Origin: Bordetella parapertussis
GTDB lineage: Bacteria > Pseudomonadota > Gammaproteobacteria > Burkholderiales > SG8-41
Direction: 5' to 3'
Assembly: GCA_945863085.1 (NCBI GenBank)
Contig: CAMBCD010000130.1
Location: forward strand, 1 to 7,427
DNA: 7,427 nt
Shown here: in pieces, positions 1-6,530 of the stretch
Position numbering within the stretch: the first letter of the stretch is position 1
Layout: each line of letters starts with the position of its first letter
Program-made: the position numbers and the translations under genes
The notes under the pieces: model-generated
The model's input: the letters and a program-made list of their open reading frames with translations, nothing else
Databases searched by the model: none
What the model was told of the DNA's origin: nothing

Positions 1-396
1 GATGTCGGTTTTCACGGTGACAAACACCATGCGCCCGCTGCGCCCGTCCTTGATGGTGACGTTCTGGATCGTCGATTCGCGCCGTACTTCGTCGCCGACC
101 AGCAGCGGTGCGATGAAGGTCGTGCGTTTGCCGGCGAACATGCGCCGTGGCAGCGGCACGGGCGGCAGGAAGTCGCCGCGCTGCGGATGGCCGTCGGGGC
201 CGATCTGCGAATGGCGCACGATGCGCGGGAACAGGATGGAATGCCAGCCGATCGGCAGGGGGTCGCCCGTTTTGGGGAAATGGTCCTCGCGGTCCAGTGT
301 CGCCGACAGGCGGTCGACTGAGGGGATGGTGACGTAGTCGATGGCCGTTTCCGTGCGGCCTATCCATTGTTTCAGGGATTCCAGATCTGCGGACAT
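1..396 (-). CDS. FAS1-like / mesaconyl-C4-CoA hydratase-type dehydratase, partial (C-terminus outside window)
   Basis: I translated this gene directly from the minus strand: an ATG at 396 opens a frame that stays open for 132 codons to the window edge. It begins MSADLESLKQWIGRTETAID. Residues 66-91 run from GPDGHPQRGDF through LPPVPLPRRMFAGKR, and near the end there is a GRSGRMVFVTV segment. These are hallmarks of the N-terminal MaoC-like (FAS1-like dehydratase) domain found in mesaconyl-C4-CoA hydratase and related 3-hydroxyacyl-thioester dehydratases of about 280 residues. Such enzymes add water to an enoyl-CoA in the cytoplasm; the characterised relative makes citramalyl-CoA from mesaconyl-C4-CoA. 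The second hot-dog half lies outside the window, so catalytic residues cannot be checked. A GAGG at 406-409 stands 9 nt before the ATG. The gene follows the dioxygenase by 83 bp on the same strand. The family is fairly sure; the substrate is inferred from the neighbouring CoA-transferase and CoA-lyase. Confidence 0.85.
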   Translation of the reverse strand, partial: MSADLESLKQWIGRTETAIDYVTIPSVDRLSATLDREDHFPKTGDPLPIGWHSILFPRIVRHSQIGPDGHPQRGDFLPPVPLPRRMFAGKRTTFIAPLLVGDEVRRESTIQNVTIKDGRSGRMVFVTVKTDI

Positions 397-479
397 GCTT
401 GGGTGCCTCGGTTGTTGCGGGGTAAGGCCGCAATTTTAAGGCATGCGCCGCGCGCAGTGGCGGTTACGGTGCGGCTTTT

Positions 480-1334
480 TCAACACCCTGTCAGGCGGAA
501 GTCAAACTCCACGCTGTGATAAGGCAGCGGCAGGCGGTAACGCTGTGCCAGTGCGGCGTCGGATGCGAGTTGGGTTTTCACCAGCAGTGACTCGCGTACA
601 CCGAACACGGCATCTTCATCGATGTACTGGTCATCGGCAAAAAACACTTCAGTGGTCAGCGCCCGGCAGCCCGCAGCACTCACGATGAAATGGAAATGCG
701 CGGGCCGCCAGGCGTGGCGGCCGCCGGCGCGCAGCAGGTCGCCGACCGGGCCGTCATAGGGCACGGTGTACGGGGCGGGGCGCACTGTCGTGAAAGCGTA
801 TACGCCGTCGGCGCCGGTGGTCATGCGAAAACGCAGGTTGTGCGGATCCTGTGCCGGATCCTGCTGCCAGTATTTGCCGTTGACCGCAGCCTGCCAGAAA
901 TCAAGCTGCGCGCCGGCGACGGGACGCCCGTCCCCGTCCGTCACGCATCCCCGCACCAGCATCGGCTCGCCGTCATTGTTTTTTTTGATGTCGCCACCGA
1001 CCTCGATCAAGGGTGAGCCTTCGGCGTGGAACGGCCCGAGTGCGCTGCGTTCGGTGCCACCGGCGCCGCTGGCGAGCAGGTCGACCAGCGAGGAGAGTCC
1101 GAGCACATCGGAAGTGAGGATGAACTCGTTGCGTGCCTCATCCGAAATTTTGCCGGCGCGATACAGGAAGTCGATGCCGGCTTTCCATTCCTCCGGCGTC
1201 AGCTCCACGTCGCGGGCAAAGGCATGCAGATGGTGCGTCAGGCGCTCGATCAGGTGTTTGAAACGCGGATCGGCGGCGCCGTCGAAGGAATGGACGACAG
1301 CCTGGGTGATGCTGGTGGCGGAGACGTTGCGCAT
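480..1334 (-). CDS. Intradiol ring-cleavage dioxygenase (catechol / hydroxyquinol 1,2-dioxygenase family)
   Basis: This 284-residue protein has the two-part build of catechol and hydroxyquinol 1,2-dioxygenases. An N-terminal helical dimerisation domain (about residues 23-87, with LTPEEWKAGIDFL and SDVLGLSSLVDLL) precedes a beta-sandwich catalytic domain. The four non-haem Fe(III) ligands are visible as Tyr155 (NGKYW), Tyr189 (RPAPYTVP), His213 and His215 (RPAHFHF), with the conserved Arg210 next to the histidines. The Tyr-Tyr-His spacing (34, 24, 2) fits the family. These cytoplasmic enzymes use O2 to open the ring of a catechol or hydroxyquinol between the two hydroxyls, giving a muconate or maleylacetate. 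The length and the N-terminal domain argue against a protocatechuate 3,4-dioxygenase subunit. There is no clear ribosome-binding site; the start is only 15 nt after the stop of the upstream Bug gene, so translational coupling is likely. Which diol is the substrate cannot be read from the sequence. Confidence 0.93.
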   Translation of the reverse strand: MRNVSATSITQAVVHSFDGAADPRFKHLIERLTHHLHAFARDVELTPEEWKAGIDFLYRAGKISDEARNEFILTSDVLGLSSLVDLLASGAGGTERSALGPFHAEGSPLIEVGGDIKKNNDGEPMLVRGCVTDGDGRPVAGAQLDFWQAAVNGKYWQQDPAQDPHNLRFRMTTGADGVYAFTTVRPAPYTVPYDGPVGDLLRAGGRHAWRPAHFHFIVSAAGCRALTTEVFFADDQYIDEDAVFGVRESLLVKTQLASDAALAQRYRLPLPYHSVEFDFRLTGC

Positions 1335-1349
1335 CAGTGGTTGTCGCGT

Positions 1350-2324
1350 TCAGTCGACGCGCGCGCCGGACTGTTTGACGATCTGCGCGTATTTGGCGAC
1401 TTCCGTTTTCAGCCGGGCCGCGAATTCGGCCGGCGTGTTCGGTGCGAATTCCAGCGACAGTGCGCTGAGGCGTTCCTTCGCCGCCGGCGATTGGATTGCA
1501 GCAGTGAAATCGCGGTTAATCTGGTTGACGACGGCCGTGGGCACACCAGCGGGTGCGAACACCGAGAACCAGGTGTAATCATCAAATCCGGGGAAACCCG
1601 ATTCGGCGACGGTCGGCACCTCGGGCAGCACCGCGGAGCGTTTGGCCGTGGTCACGGCGATGGCGCGCAAGCGCCCGTTTTTGACAAAGGGCACCGCCGG
1701 CGGCATCGAGGTCGAGCCGATCGGCACCTGGTTGCCGACCACGGCGGAGGCCGCAGCTGCGGGGCTGTACGGCACATGGGTAATGTCGACCTTGGCCAGC
1801 GTTTTGAACAACAGTTCCATGTCGAGGTGCGGCGTGGTGCCGGTGCCCGATGAGCCGTAACTCAGCGGTTTCGATTTTGCCAGTGCGATCAGTTCCTGCA
1901 GCGTTTTGGCGTTCACTGACGGATGCACCGTGATCAGGTTGGGTGTGGTCGGTCCCTGCAATATCGGCACGATGTCTTTCATCGCGTAACCCGGTTTTGC
2001 ATACAGGCTGACGTTGACCGCAATCGCCGAACTGTTCATGAACAGCGTGTGACCGTCGGGGTTGGCGCGGAGTGCGACCTGGGTGCCGATGTTGCCGGAC
2101 GCACCGGGACGGTTCTCGATGATCACGTTCTGGCCCCAGGCCTCCGTCAGCCGTTCACCGACCACGCGCGCCACGATGTCGGTGGAACTGCCCGGCGGGA
2201 ACGCGACGATGATGCGCACCGGTTTCGTGGGGAATTTCGCGGCGGGTTGCGCCAATGCCGGTGAGGTACCGACAGCCAGTGCGAGAAAAAACAACAAACC
2301 ATTGATTTTATTGATATTTTTCAT
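1350..2324 (-). CDS. Tripartite tricarboxylate (Bug/TctC) periplasmic substrate-binding protein, receptor B
   Basis: A secreted solute-binding protein of 324 residues. It has a basic start (MKNINKIN), a hydrophobic core and an ALA cleavage site before Gln26, so the mature protein should be periplasmic. Bug-family marks follow: KPVRIIVAFPPG (34-45), IIENRPGASGNIG (68-80), NPDG (88-91), SYGSSGTGTTPH (155-166) and a late EVPTVAESGFPG. Bug proteins bind carboxylates or similar small anions and pass them to a TctAB-type membrane permease or to a signalling system; no permease is seen here. The frame is open upstream to an ATG at 2384, but that would place 20 residues without signal character before the signal peptide. 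The ATG at 2324 is chosen because a GGGAGGAG lies directly upstream. Two usually conserved ligand-loop motifs differ from receptor A: PPGSSTD instead of PPGGSND, and HVPYSP (183-188) instead of HVPYKG. It heads the dioxygenase-hydratase block after the terminator. Confidence 0.95.
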   Translation of the reverse strand: MKNINKINGLLFFLALAVGTSPALAQPAAKFPTKPVRIIVAFPPGSSTDIVARVVGERLTEAWGQNVIIENRPGASGNIGTQVALRANPDGHTLFMNSSAIAVNVSLYAKPGYAMKDIVPILQGPTTPNLITVHPSVNAKTLQELIALAKSKPLSYGSSGTGTTPHLDMELLFKTLAKVDITHVPYSPAAAASAVVGNQVPIGSTSMPPAVPFVKNGRLRAIAVTTAKRSAVLPEVPTVAESGFPGFDDYTWFSVFAPAGVPTAVVNQINRDFTAAIQSPAAKERLSALSLEFAPNTPAEFAARLKTEVAKYAQIVKQSGARVD

Positions 2325-2326
2325 AA

Positions 2327-2334
2327 CTCCTCCC
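2327..2334 (-). promoter_or_regulatory. Shine-Dalgarno sequence that fixes the start of Bug receptor B
   Basis: On the minus strand the sequence reads GGGAGGAG, then TT, then the ATG at 2324. The core GGGAGG is 4 nt from the start codon. This near-perfect anti-16S match decides for the internal ATG, which begins the signal peptide, over the in-frame ATG 60 nt upstream. Confidence 0.8.
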
Positions 2335-2390
2335 AGAGTGCCCGCAGGCCGGAAGCCGGCGTGACGCGTCATCGTAGCCGACACGTCGAG

Positions 2391-2428
2391 GAAAGAAAAA
2401 TAAAACCGCCGCGCAGCACCCGCGGCGG
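2391..2428 (-). terminator. Strong rho-independent terminator after the CoA-lyase gene
   Basis: Read on the minus strand, arm CCGCCGCG (2428-2421), loop GGTGCTG (2420-2414) and arm CGCGGCGG (2413-2406) form a perfect 8-bp GC-only stem with a 7-nt loop. TTTTATTTTTCTTT follows at once. The stem begins 7 nt past the lyase stop codon. It should end the iclR-bug-CoA-transferase-lyase transcript, so the downstream Bug, dioxygenase and hydratase genes need readthrough or their own promoter. In the 66 bp between the T-tract and the Bug start I found only a weak possible -10 (TACGAT) with no good -35. Confidence 0.92.
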
Positions 2429-2435
2429 CGGGGCG

Positions 2436-3347
2436 TCAGCCCTTCATTGCGGCCAGGGTTTTTGACTCACGCGCAGTGATCGCATCAAAACGTTTGAGCA
2501 GGCGTTCAGCGCGGACGATGATCGGAATGTCGATCATTTTCCCGTCGAGTGCGAATGAACCGCGGCCGGCGGCCGCGGCTTCCTTGTCCAGCGCGATGAC
2601 CTTGCGAGCGTATTCGACTTCCGCCGCGCTGGGTTTGTATTCCTCGTTGACGATGGTGACCTGGCCGGGGTGGATGCAGCCGGCGCCCATGAAACCGAAA
2701 TCGCGTGAGCGCCGTACCATTTTGCGGAAGTTTTCCCAGTCGCCGAAGGTGGCGAGGCTGTCGACAAACCCCAGCGGCATGATGCCGGCGGCGCTGGCGG
2801 CAAACATCATGTGTTGTTTCGGATAGAACAGCGCGTCGCCGGTGGGCTGCATGTTGCAGTTCAGCGCGTAGTCCTCGCCGCCGATGTTGCAGGCAATGAT
2901 GCGGCTGCTGGCGGTGGTGATTTCACGGATCTTGAAAAACGCTTCCGGCGTTTCAATCATGGTGATGAATTTGGTGTGGCCGACCGCCATGCCGCGTTTC
3001 TGCTCCAGCTCGCTGACCAGTTCGTCGAGCAGCTGCAGGTGCGAGACGCCGGTGGCCTTGGTCACGGCGATGCCGTCGACGTCGGGACAGATGGCTTCTT
3101 CAAGGTCGCGCACCGCCAGCGACAGCGGCTGGTTGATGCGCACCACGACATCAGCGCCGCCGCGTTTGACCCGCGCCGCATTTTTTTCGATGAGTTTGCG
3201 CGCGTTGGCTTTTTCCGCCGGCGGCACGCTGTCCTCGACGTCGAGCTGGATTACGTCGGCGCCGCGGGTGTGGGCCTTGTCGACGAATTTTTCGACGTTG
3301 ACCGGGACATACATCAACGAGCGCCAGACGGGGAGTTCACGGTACAT
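2436..3347 (-). CDS. HpcH/HpaI-family (CitE-like) CoA-ester lyase, probably citramalyl-/malyl-CoA lyase type
   Basis: A 303-residue TIM-barrel enzyme of the citrate lyase beta/malyl-CoA lyase family. Visible marks are RSLMYVP (9-15), the LDVEDSVPPAEK loop (35-46), VRIN with Arg70, the Mg-binding Glu132 in MIETPEAF, and Asp159 in IGGEDYA. The 27-residue spacing between the acidic ligands equals that of malyl-CoA lyases. A C-terminal CIHPGQV (224-230) is the usual lid-region motif. Family members reversibly split a 3-hydroxyacyl-CoA (citramalyl-CoA, malyl-CoA, methylmalyl-CoA) into acetyl- or propionyl-CoA and pyruvate or glyoxylate, in the cytoplasm. AAGGA lies 7 nt before the ATG. The gene follows the CoA-transferase by 42 bp and ends at a strong terminator. 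The hydratase in the same cluster favours citramalyl-CoA to acetyl-CoA plus pyruvate, but this is inferred. Generic annotations would call it 'CoA ester lyase' or 'citrate lyase beta subunit'. Confidence 0.93.
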   Translation of the reverse strand: MYRELPVWRSLMYVPVNVEKFVDKAHTRGADVIQLDVEDSVPPAEKANARKLIEKNAARVKRGGADVVVRINQPLSLAVRDLEEAICPDVDGIAVTKATGVSHLQLLDELVSELEQKRGMAVGHTKFITMIETPEAFFKIREITTASSRIIACNIGGEDYALNCNMQPTGDALFYPKQHMMFAASAAGIMPLGFVDSLATFGDWENFRKMVRRSRDFGFMGAGCIHPGQVTIVNEEYKPSAAEVEYARKVIALDKEAAAAGRGSFALDGKMIDIPIIVRAERLLKRFDAITARESKTLAAMKG

Positions 3348-3389
3348 GAATGAATCCTTCAGCAGTGGTTAAGCGGCGTGGCCGCAGGG

Positions 3390-4637
3390 TCATTCTTCGG
3401 CTGCAGGCGCCGTGTTGCCGGCGCAGACGATGCCCGCAGCCAGCAGTTTTTGGTATGTCGCTTCATCAATGCCGAGCTCGGCCAGCAGCGCCGCATTGTG
3501 TTCACCGATTTTCGGCGCCGGCGTGCGTATGGAGGCGGGCGTGCCCGATAACCGCGGCACGACATGGTGCATCGGGTATGTGCCCATGTCGGCATCGGGA
3601 TAATCAGCGATCAGTTCGCGCGCCAGCACGTGGGGATCTTCAACGATCTGCGAGATGTCGTAAATCGGCCCGATGGTGACGTCAGCCTTTTCGAAAAAGG
3701 CGACGTTTTCCGCCTGCGTGCGTTGTGCAATGAACTCGCCGATGATGGCGTCAAGTTCTGCGGCGTGGCGCACACGGTCGGCGTTGGTTTTGTAACGCGG
3801 ATTGCTGATCAGGTCGGCGCGGCCGATGGACTCGAACACGCGTTCGGCCATTTTCTGGATCGAGGCCGACAGACCAACATATTTGCCGTCCTTGCATTTG
3901 TAGGCGTTGCGCGGTGCGGCATTGGTCGAACGGCTGCCGGTGCGCGGTTTGATTTTTCCGGTCAGCCGGTAATTGGCGGCCTGCGGCCCCAGCACCGCGA
4001 ACAGCGGATCAAGCAGCGGCAGGTCGATGATCTGGCCTTTGCCGCCGTTGTGCTCCACTTCGCGCAGCGCGATCATCACGCCGGTCGCGCCGTACAGTCC
4101 GGCGATGGTATCGGCGAGGTACATCGGCGGCAGCACCGGCTCGCGGTCGTCAAAACCGTTCAGCGCGGCGAAACCCGACATGCCCTCGACCAGAGTGCCG
4201 AAACCCGGACGTTTTTTGTAGGGACCTTCCTGGCACCAGCCCGAGATGCGCACGATGACCAGCTTCGGGTTGCGCGCCAGCAGCACATCGGCGCCGAGGC
4301 CCATTTTTTCCAGGGTGCCGGGACGGAAACTTTCGACGAACACGGCGGCCTTTTCAACCAGTTTCAGCAGCAGTTCGCGCGCCTCGGGTTTGCGCAGTTC
4401 GAGGCCCAGGCTTTTTTTGTTGCGGGCGTACAGCTTCCAGTTGGTATCGACCTGTTCGACTTTCCACGCGCGCAGCGTGTCGCCGGCAGGCGGCTCGATC
4501 TTGATGACTTCGGCTCCGAAGTCGCCCAGCACCTGGGTCAGCGTGTTGCCGGCAACCAGGCGCGAGGCATCGATGATGCGCACGCCGTTGAGCGCGCCTC
4601 GCGCGGTTGTGTCATAAGAGCGCTGTTGCACGCCCAT
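3390..4637 (-). CDS. Class III CoA-transferase (CaiB/BaiF family)
   Basis: A 415-residue protein of usual family length. It opens with LNGVRIIDASRLVAGNTLTQ (16-35) and DFGAEVIKIEPPAGDTLR (39-56), then has YARNKKSLGLEL (70-81), VESFRPGTLEKMGLG (101-115) and PGFGTLVEGMSG (144-155). The catalytic aspartate that forms the acyl-anhydride/CoA intermediate is Asp176 in PMYLADTIAG. Family members move CoA between carboxylic acids such as succinyl-CoA:citramalate or -mesaconate, formyl-/oxalyl-CoA and carnitine. Mesaconyl-CoA C1:C4 transferase also belongs here. In this cluster it probably activates the imported dicarboxylate, or moves CoA between carboxyls, for the hydratase and lyase. It starts 6 nt after the stop of Bug receptor A, and its ribosome-binding site (GGAG, 9 nt before ATG) lies in the end of that gene, so the two are tightly coupled. 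The exact donor and acceptor cannot be read from the sequence. Confidence 0.95.
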   Translation of the reverse strand: MGVQQRSYDTTARGALNGVRIIDASRLVAGNTLTQVLGDFGAEVIKIEPPAGDTLRAWKVEQVDTNWKLYARNKKSLGLELRKPEARELLLKLVEKAAVFVESFRPGTLEKMGLGADVLLARNPKLVIVRISGWCQEGPYKKRPGFGTLVEGMSGFAALNGFDDREPVLPPMYLADTIAGLYGATGVMIALREVEHNGGKGQIIDLPLLDPLFAVLGPQAANYRLTGKIKPRTGSRSTNAAPRNAYKCKDGKYVGLSASIQKMAERVFESIGRADLISNPRYKTNADRVRHAAELDAIIGEFIAQRTQAENVAFFEKADVTIGPIYDISQIVEDPHVLARELIADYPDADMGTYPMHHVVPRLSGTPASIRTPAPKIGEHNAALLAELGIDEATYQKLLAAGIVCAGNTAPAAEE

Positions 4638-4643
4638 TCGGCG

Positions 4644-5612
4644 TTACTCCGGCTTGATGCCGGTGTCCTGCGCAACTTTGCGCCAGCGCGTGATTTCGTT
4701 TTTGACGAAGCCGGTGAATTGTTCGCGCGACATCACGCTGGGCTCGGCGCCTTCAGTGGCAAAACGCTGTTTGAGTTCGGGTGACTGCAGGGCCCTGGTC
4801 AGTTCGGTAGCGAGGCGGTTGACGATATCCGCCGGTGTTTTTGACGGCGCAGCGAGACCCCACCAGAACTCCGCCATATAGCCCGGCACGCCGGATTCGG
4901 CGATGGTCGGCATTTCCGGCATGAACGAGGAACGTTTTTCGCTGCCGACTGCGAGGGCTTTCAGCCGTCCGGCCTGGACCTGGGTCATTGCCGAGGGCAG
5001 GCTGGTCATCACCAGTTGCGTATGGCCGCCCATCAGGTCGGTCAGCGCCGGGGCGACACCTTTGTACGGTACGTGCACGATGTTGATGCCGGCCATGCGT
5101 TTGAACAATTCGGTGGCCAGGTGGTTGTGGCCGCCGGTGCCGGTCGAGCCGTAGTTGATCTGTCCCGGTTTGCTTTTGGCGAGGGTGACCAGTTCACGGA
5201 TATTTTTCACCGGCAGCGACGGGTGCACCACGGCCAGCAGCGGGCCGCGCGCCATCATGCCGATGTAGGCGAAATCATTGATCGGGTCATAAGCCATTTT
5301 GGTCCGCAGTGCGGCATTGGCCGTGAACGAGGCCTGGACGTTGACGACGGAGTAACCATCGGCAGGCGATTTGGCGACGTTGTCGGCACCGATCATGCCG
5401 CCGGCGCCGCCGCGATTGTCGATGACGATCTGCTGGCCCAGTCCAGGTGCCATCGCCTGCGCAGTGATGCGGGTCAGCACGTCATTGCTGCCACCGGGCG
5501 GGTAGGGCACGACAAAACGGATCGGTTTGGCCGGCCAGGCCTGGGCGTGGGCACCGGCGATCATCGCGGTTCCGAGAAACAGGGCGCTGAGCGCGCTTTG
5601 CACAACCTTCAT
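4644..5612 (-). CDS. Tripartite tricarboxylate (Bug/TctC) periplasmic substrate-binding protein, receptor A
   Basis: A 322-residue secreted receptor. The signal peptide MKVVQSALSALFLGTAMIAG ends at AHA before Gln24. Canonical Bug motifs follow: PAKPIRFVVPYPPGGSND (27-44), VIDNRGGAGGMIG (63-75), INYGSTGTGGHNH (152-164), HVPYKG (180-185) and EMPTIAESGVPGY near the C-terminus. It should bind a carboxylate in the periplasm. No TctA/TctB permease is in the window, which is common for Bug genes in Burkholderiales. AGGAG lies 7 nt before the ATG, a near-ideal ribosome-binding site. The coupling to the CoA-transferase (6-nt gap) suggests that the bound ligand is the acid that the transferase activates. 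It is a distant paralogue of the other Bug protein in this window and keeps the canonical ligand-loop residues that the other one has changed. Confidence 0.96.
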   Translation of the reverse strand: MKVVQSALSALFLGTAMIAGAHAQAWPAKPIRFVVPYPPGGSNDVLTRITAQAMAPGLGQQIVIDNRGGAGGMIGADNVAKSPADGYSVVNVQASFTANAALRTKMAYDPINDFAYIGMMARGPLLAVVHPSLPVKNIRELVTLAKSKPGQINYGSTGTGGHNHLATELFKRMAGINIVHVPYKGVAPALTDLMGGHTQLVMTSLPSAMTQVQAGRLKALAVGSEKRSSFMPEMPTIAESGVPGYMAEFWWGLAAPSKTPADIVNRLATELTRALQSPELKQRFATEGAEPSVMSREQFTGFVKNEITRWRKVAQDTGIKPE

Positions 5613-5664
5613 CGGGATTCTCCTCGTATTGCCATGGTGCTGCTGCGGGTTCGTGGTGCCCGCT

Positions 5665-5685
5665 AATCCGGTTTTTTACCGGATT
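5665..5685. repeat. Inverted repeat over the iclR stop codon
   Basis: On the plus strand AATCCGG (5665-5671) and CCGGATT (5679-5685) form a perfect 7-bp stem around loop TTTTTTA, which holds the iclR TAA stop on the other strand. The minus strand has no T-tract after the stem, so it is not a canonical terminator. It lies about 50 bp upstream of the Bug receptor A start and might affect mRNA stability, partial termination or operator binding. Its function is unknown. Confidence 0.5.
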
Positions 5686-6485
5686 TCCATGCCGTTGGCG
5701 ATCTGACGTTCGATCAGCCGTGATTCGTTGCGCAGCAGGGTCGACAGTTCCTGAATGCGGCGATCAGCCATGCGGCTGGAAATCGCCGAAATCGACAGCG
5801 CGGCAAACGGCACGCCGCTCTGGTTGCGCAGTACCTGGCCGAGCGAACGCACACCCGCCAGCGTCGGTGTTTCACGCACGGCATAGCCGAGTTTCTGTGC
5901 CTTGCGCGCCTGCGACAGCAGCGTGGGACCGTTCAGGCCATGTTCCTGCAGCCGCGGTTCGTTGCTGTTGATGATGCTGCGGAATTCTTCTTCGGGCAGC
6001 GCCGCAAGGATGGCCAGGCTGCCGGTGCCCACACCCAGCGGTCGGCGCACGCCGACTTCGAGGGTGAAGGTCTTGATCGGGAAAGTGCCTTCGTGGCGGT
6101 CGATGCAGACCGCGTCGAGTCCGCTGCGCTGGGTCAGGAATATGGTGTCGCCGGTGGCTTCGGCGATACGCGTCATCGCCGGATGGCAGATTTCGCGCAG
6201 GTTGAAGCGCGGTGCGGCGGTCAGTCCGAGTTCGAAGGCCATGGGCCCAAGGAAATAGCGGTGGGTCTCCGAGTCCTGCTGCACCATGCCTTCGTGCGCC
6301 AGGCATTTCAGCATGCGATGCACGGTCGGCCGTTGCAGGCTGGTGCGCGTGGCGAGATCAAGCAGCCGCGAGCCGGAACGGTTGTGTGCGGCGATTTCGC
6401 GCAGCAGCAGCAATGCGCGTTCGATACTTTGGGTGCCGGTCAGACGACCTTGATTGTCGTCGTCGGAATTTTTCGCAGTGGCCAT
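5676..6485 (-). CDS. IclR-family transcriptional regulator
   Basis: A 269-residue regulator when started at the ATG at 6485. Residues 18-80 are the winged helix-turn-helix: TQSIERALLLLREIA opens it, LLDLATRTSLQRPTVHRMLK contains the HTH and recognition helix, and the RYFLGP wing follows. The rest (about 88-269) is the IclR effector domain, with TIFLTQRSGLDAVCIDR, IGKTF-like FPIKTFTLEVGVRRPLGVG, and a late GVPFAALSISA segment. These proteins bind palindromic operators as dimers or tetramers and respond to small acids. The frame is open 58 codons further upstream to 6659, but that extension lies over the promoter region, is not IclR-like and would be unusual, so the internal start is preferred. 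Its ribosome-binding site is weak. It is first in the catabolic cluster and divergent from prpB, so it probably controls the cluster and itself; control of prpB is possible. Confidence 0.94.
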   Translation of the reverse strand: MATAKNSDDDNQGRLTGTQSIERALLLLREIAAHNRSGSRLLDLATRTSLQRPTVHRMLKCLAHEGMVQQDSETHRYFLGPMAFELGLTAAPRFNLREICHPAMTRIAEATGDTIFLTQRSGLDAVCIDRHEGTFPIKTFTLEVGVRRPLGVGTGSLAILAALPEEEFRSIINSNEPRLQEHGLNGPTLLSQARKAQKLGYAVRETPTLAGVRSLGQVLRNQSGVPFAALSISAISSRMADRRIQELSTLLRNESRLIERQIANGMEIR

Positions 6486-6492
6486 GGGTTTT

Positions 6493-6510
6493 ATCCGAAC
6501 TAGTCCGAAT
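6493..6510. promoter_or_regulatory. Imperfect palindrome / direct repeat just upstream of iclR: candidate operator
   Basis: The 18 bp follow the pattern ATYCGRACTAGTYCGRAT: 7 of 9 base pairs are symmetric around the centre ACTAGT. They also contain TCCGAA twice (6494-6499 and 6504-6509), exactly 10 bp apart, one helical turn. The site is 8-25 nt before the iclR ATG, where binding would block transcription or its start. IclR-type regulators commonly bind such palindromes and repress themselves, so this is a candidate auto-operator. No binding data are available. Confidence 0.45.
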
Positions 6511-6530
6511 CGTGAGACTTGGGAGGAGGG

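Noticed and set aside
447..480. Plus-strand terminator-like hairpin (GCCGCGC / GTGCGGC, then TTTTT) just past the dioxygenase stop
   Set aside because: The loop is 15 nt, the stem contains a G-U pair, and no plus-strand gene precedes it. On the minus strand, where the genes are, no T-tract follows the stem.
766..1853. Long plus-strand frames opposite the dioxygenase and Bug receptor B
   Set aside because: They overlap each other and two well-supported minus-strand genes, have no family features and no ribosome-binding sites of note.
2325..2384. A 20-residue extension of Bug receptor B upstream of its signal peptide
   Set aside because: It would bury the signal peptide, whereas the internal ATG has an excellent ribosome-binding site directly before it.
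3564..4784. A 406-codon open frame on the plus strand across nearly all of the CoA-transferase gene
   Set aside because: It lies opposite a gene with clear family motifs and a catalytic residue. Its translation is rich in Arg, His, Gln and Gly without recognisable domains, as expected of antisense shadows in GC-rich DNA.
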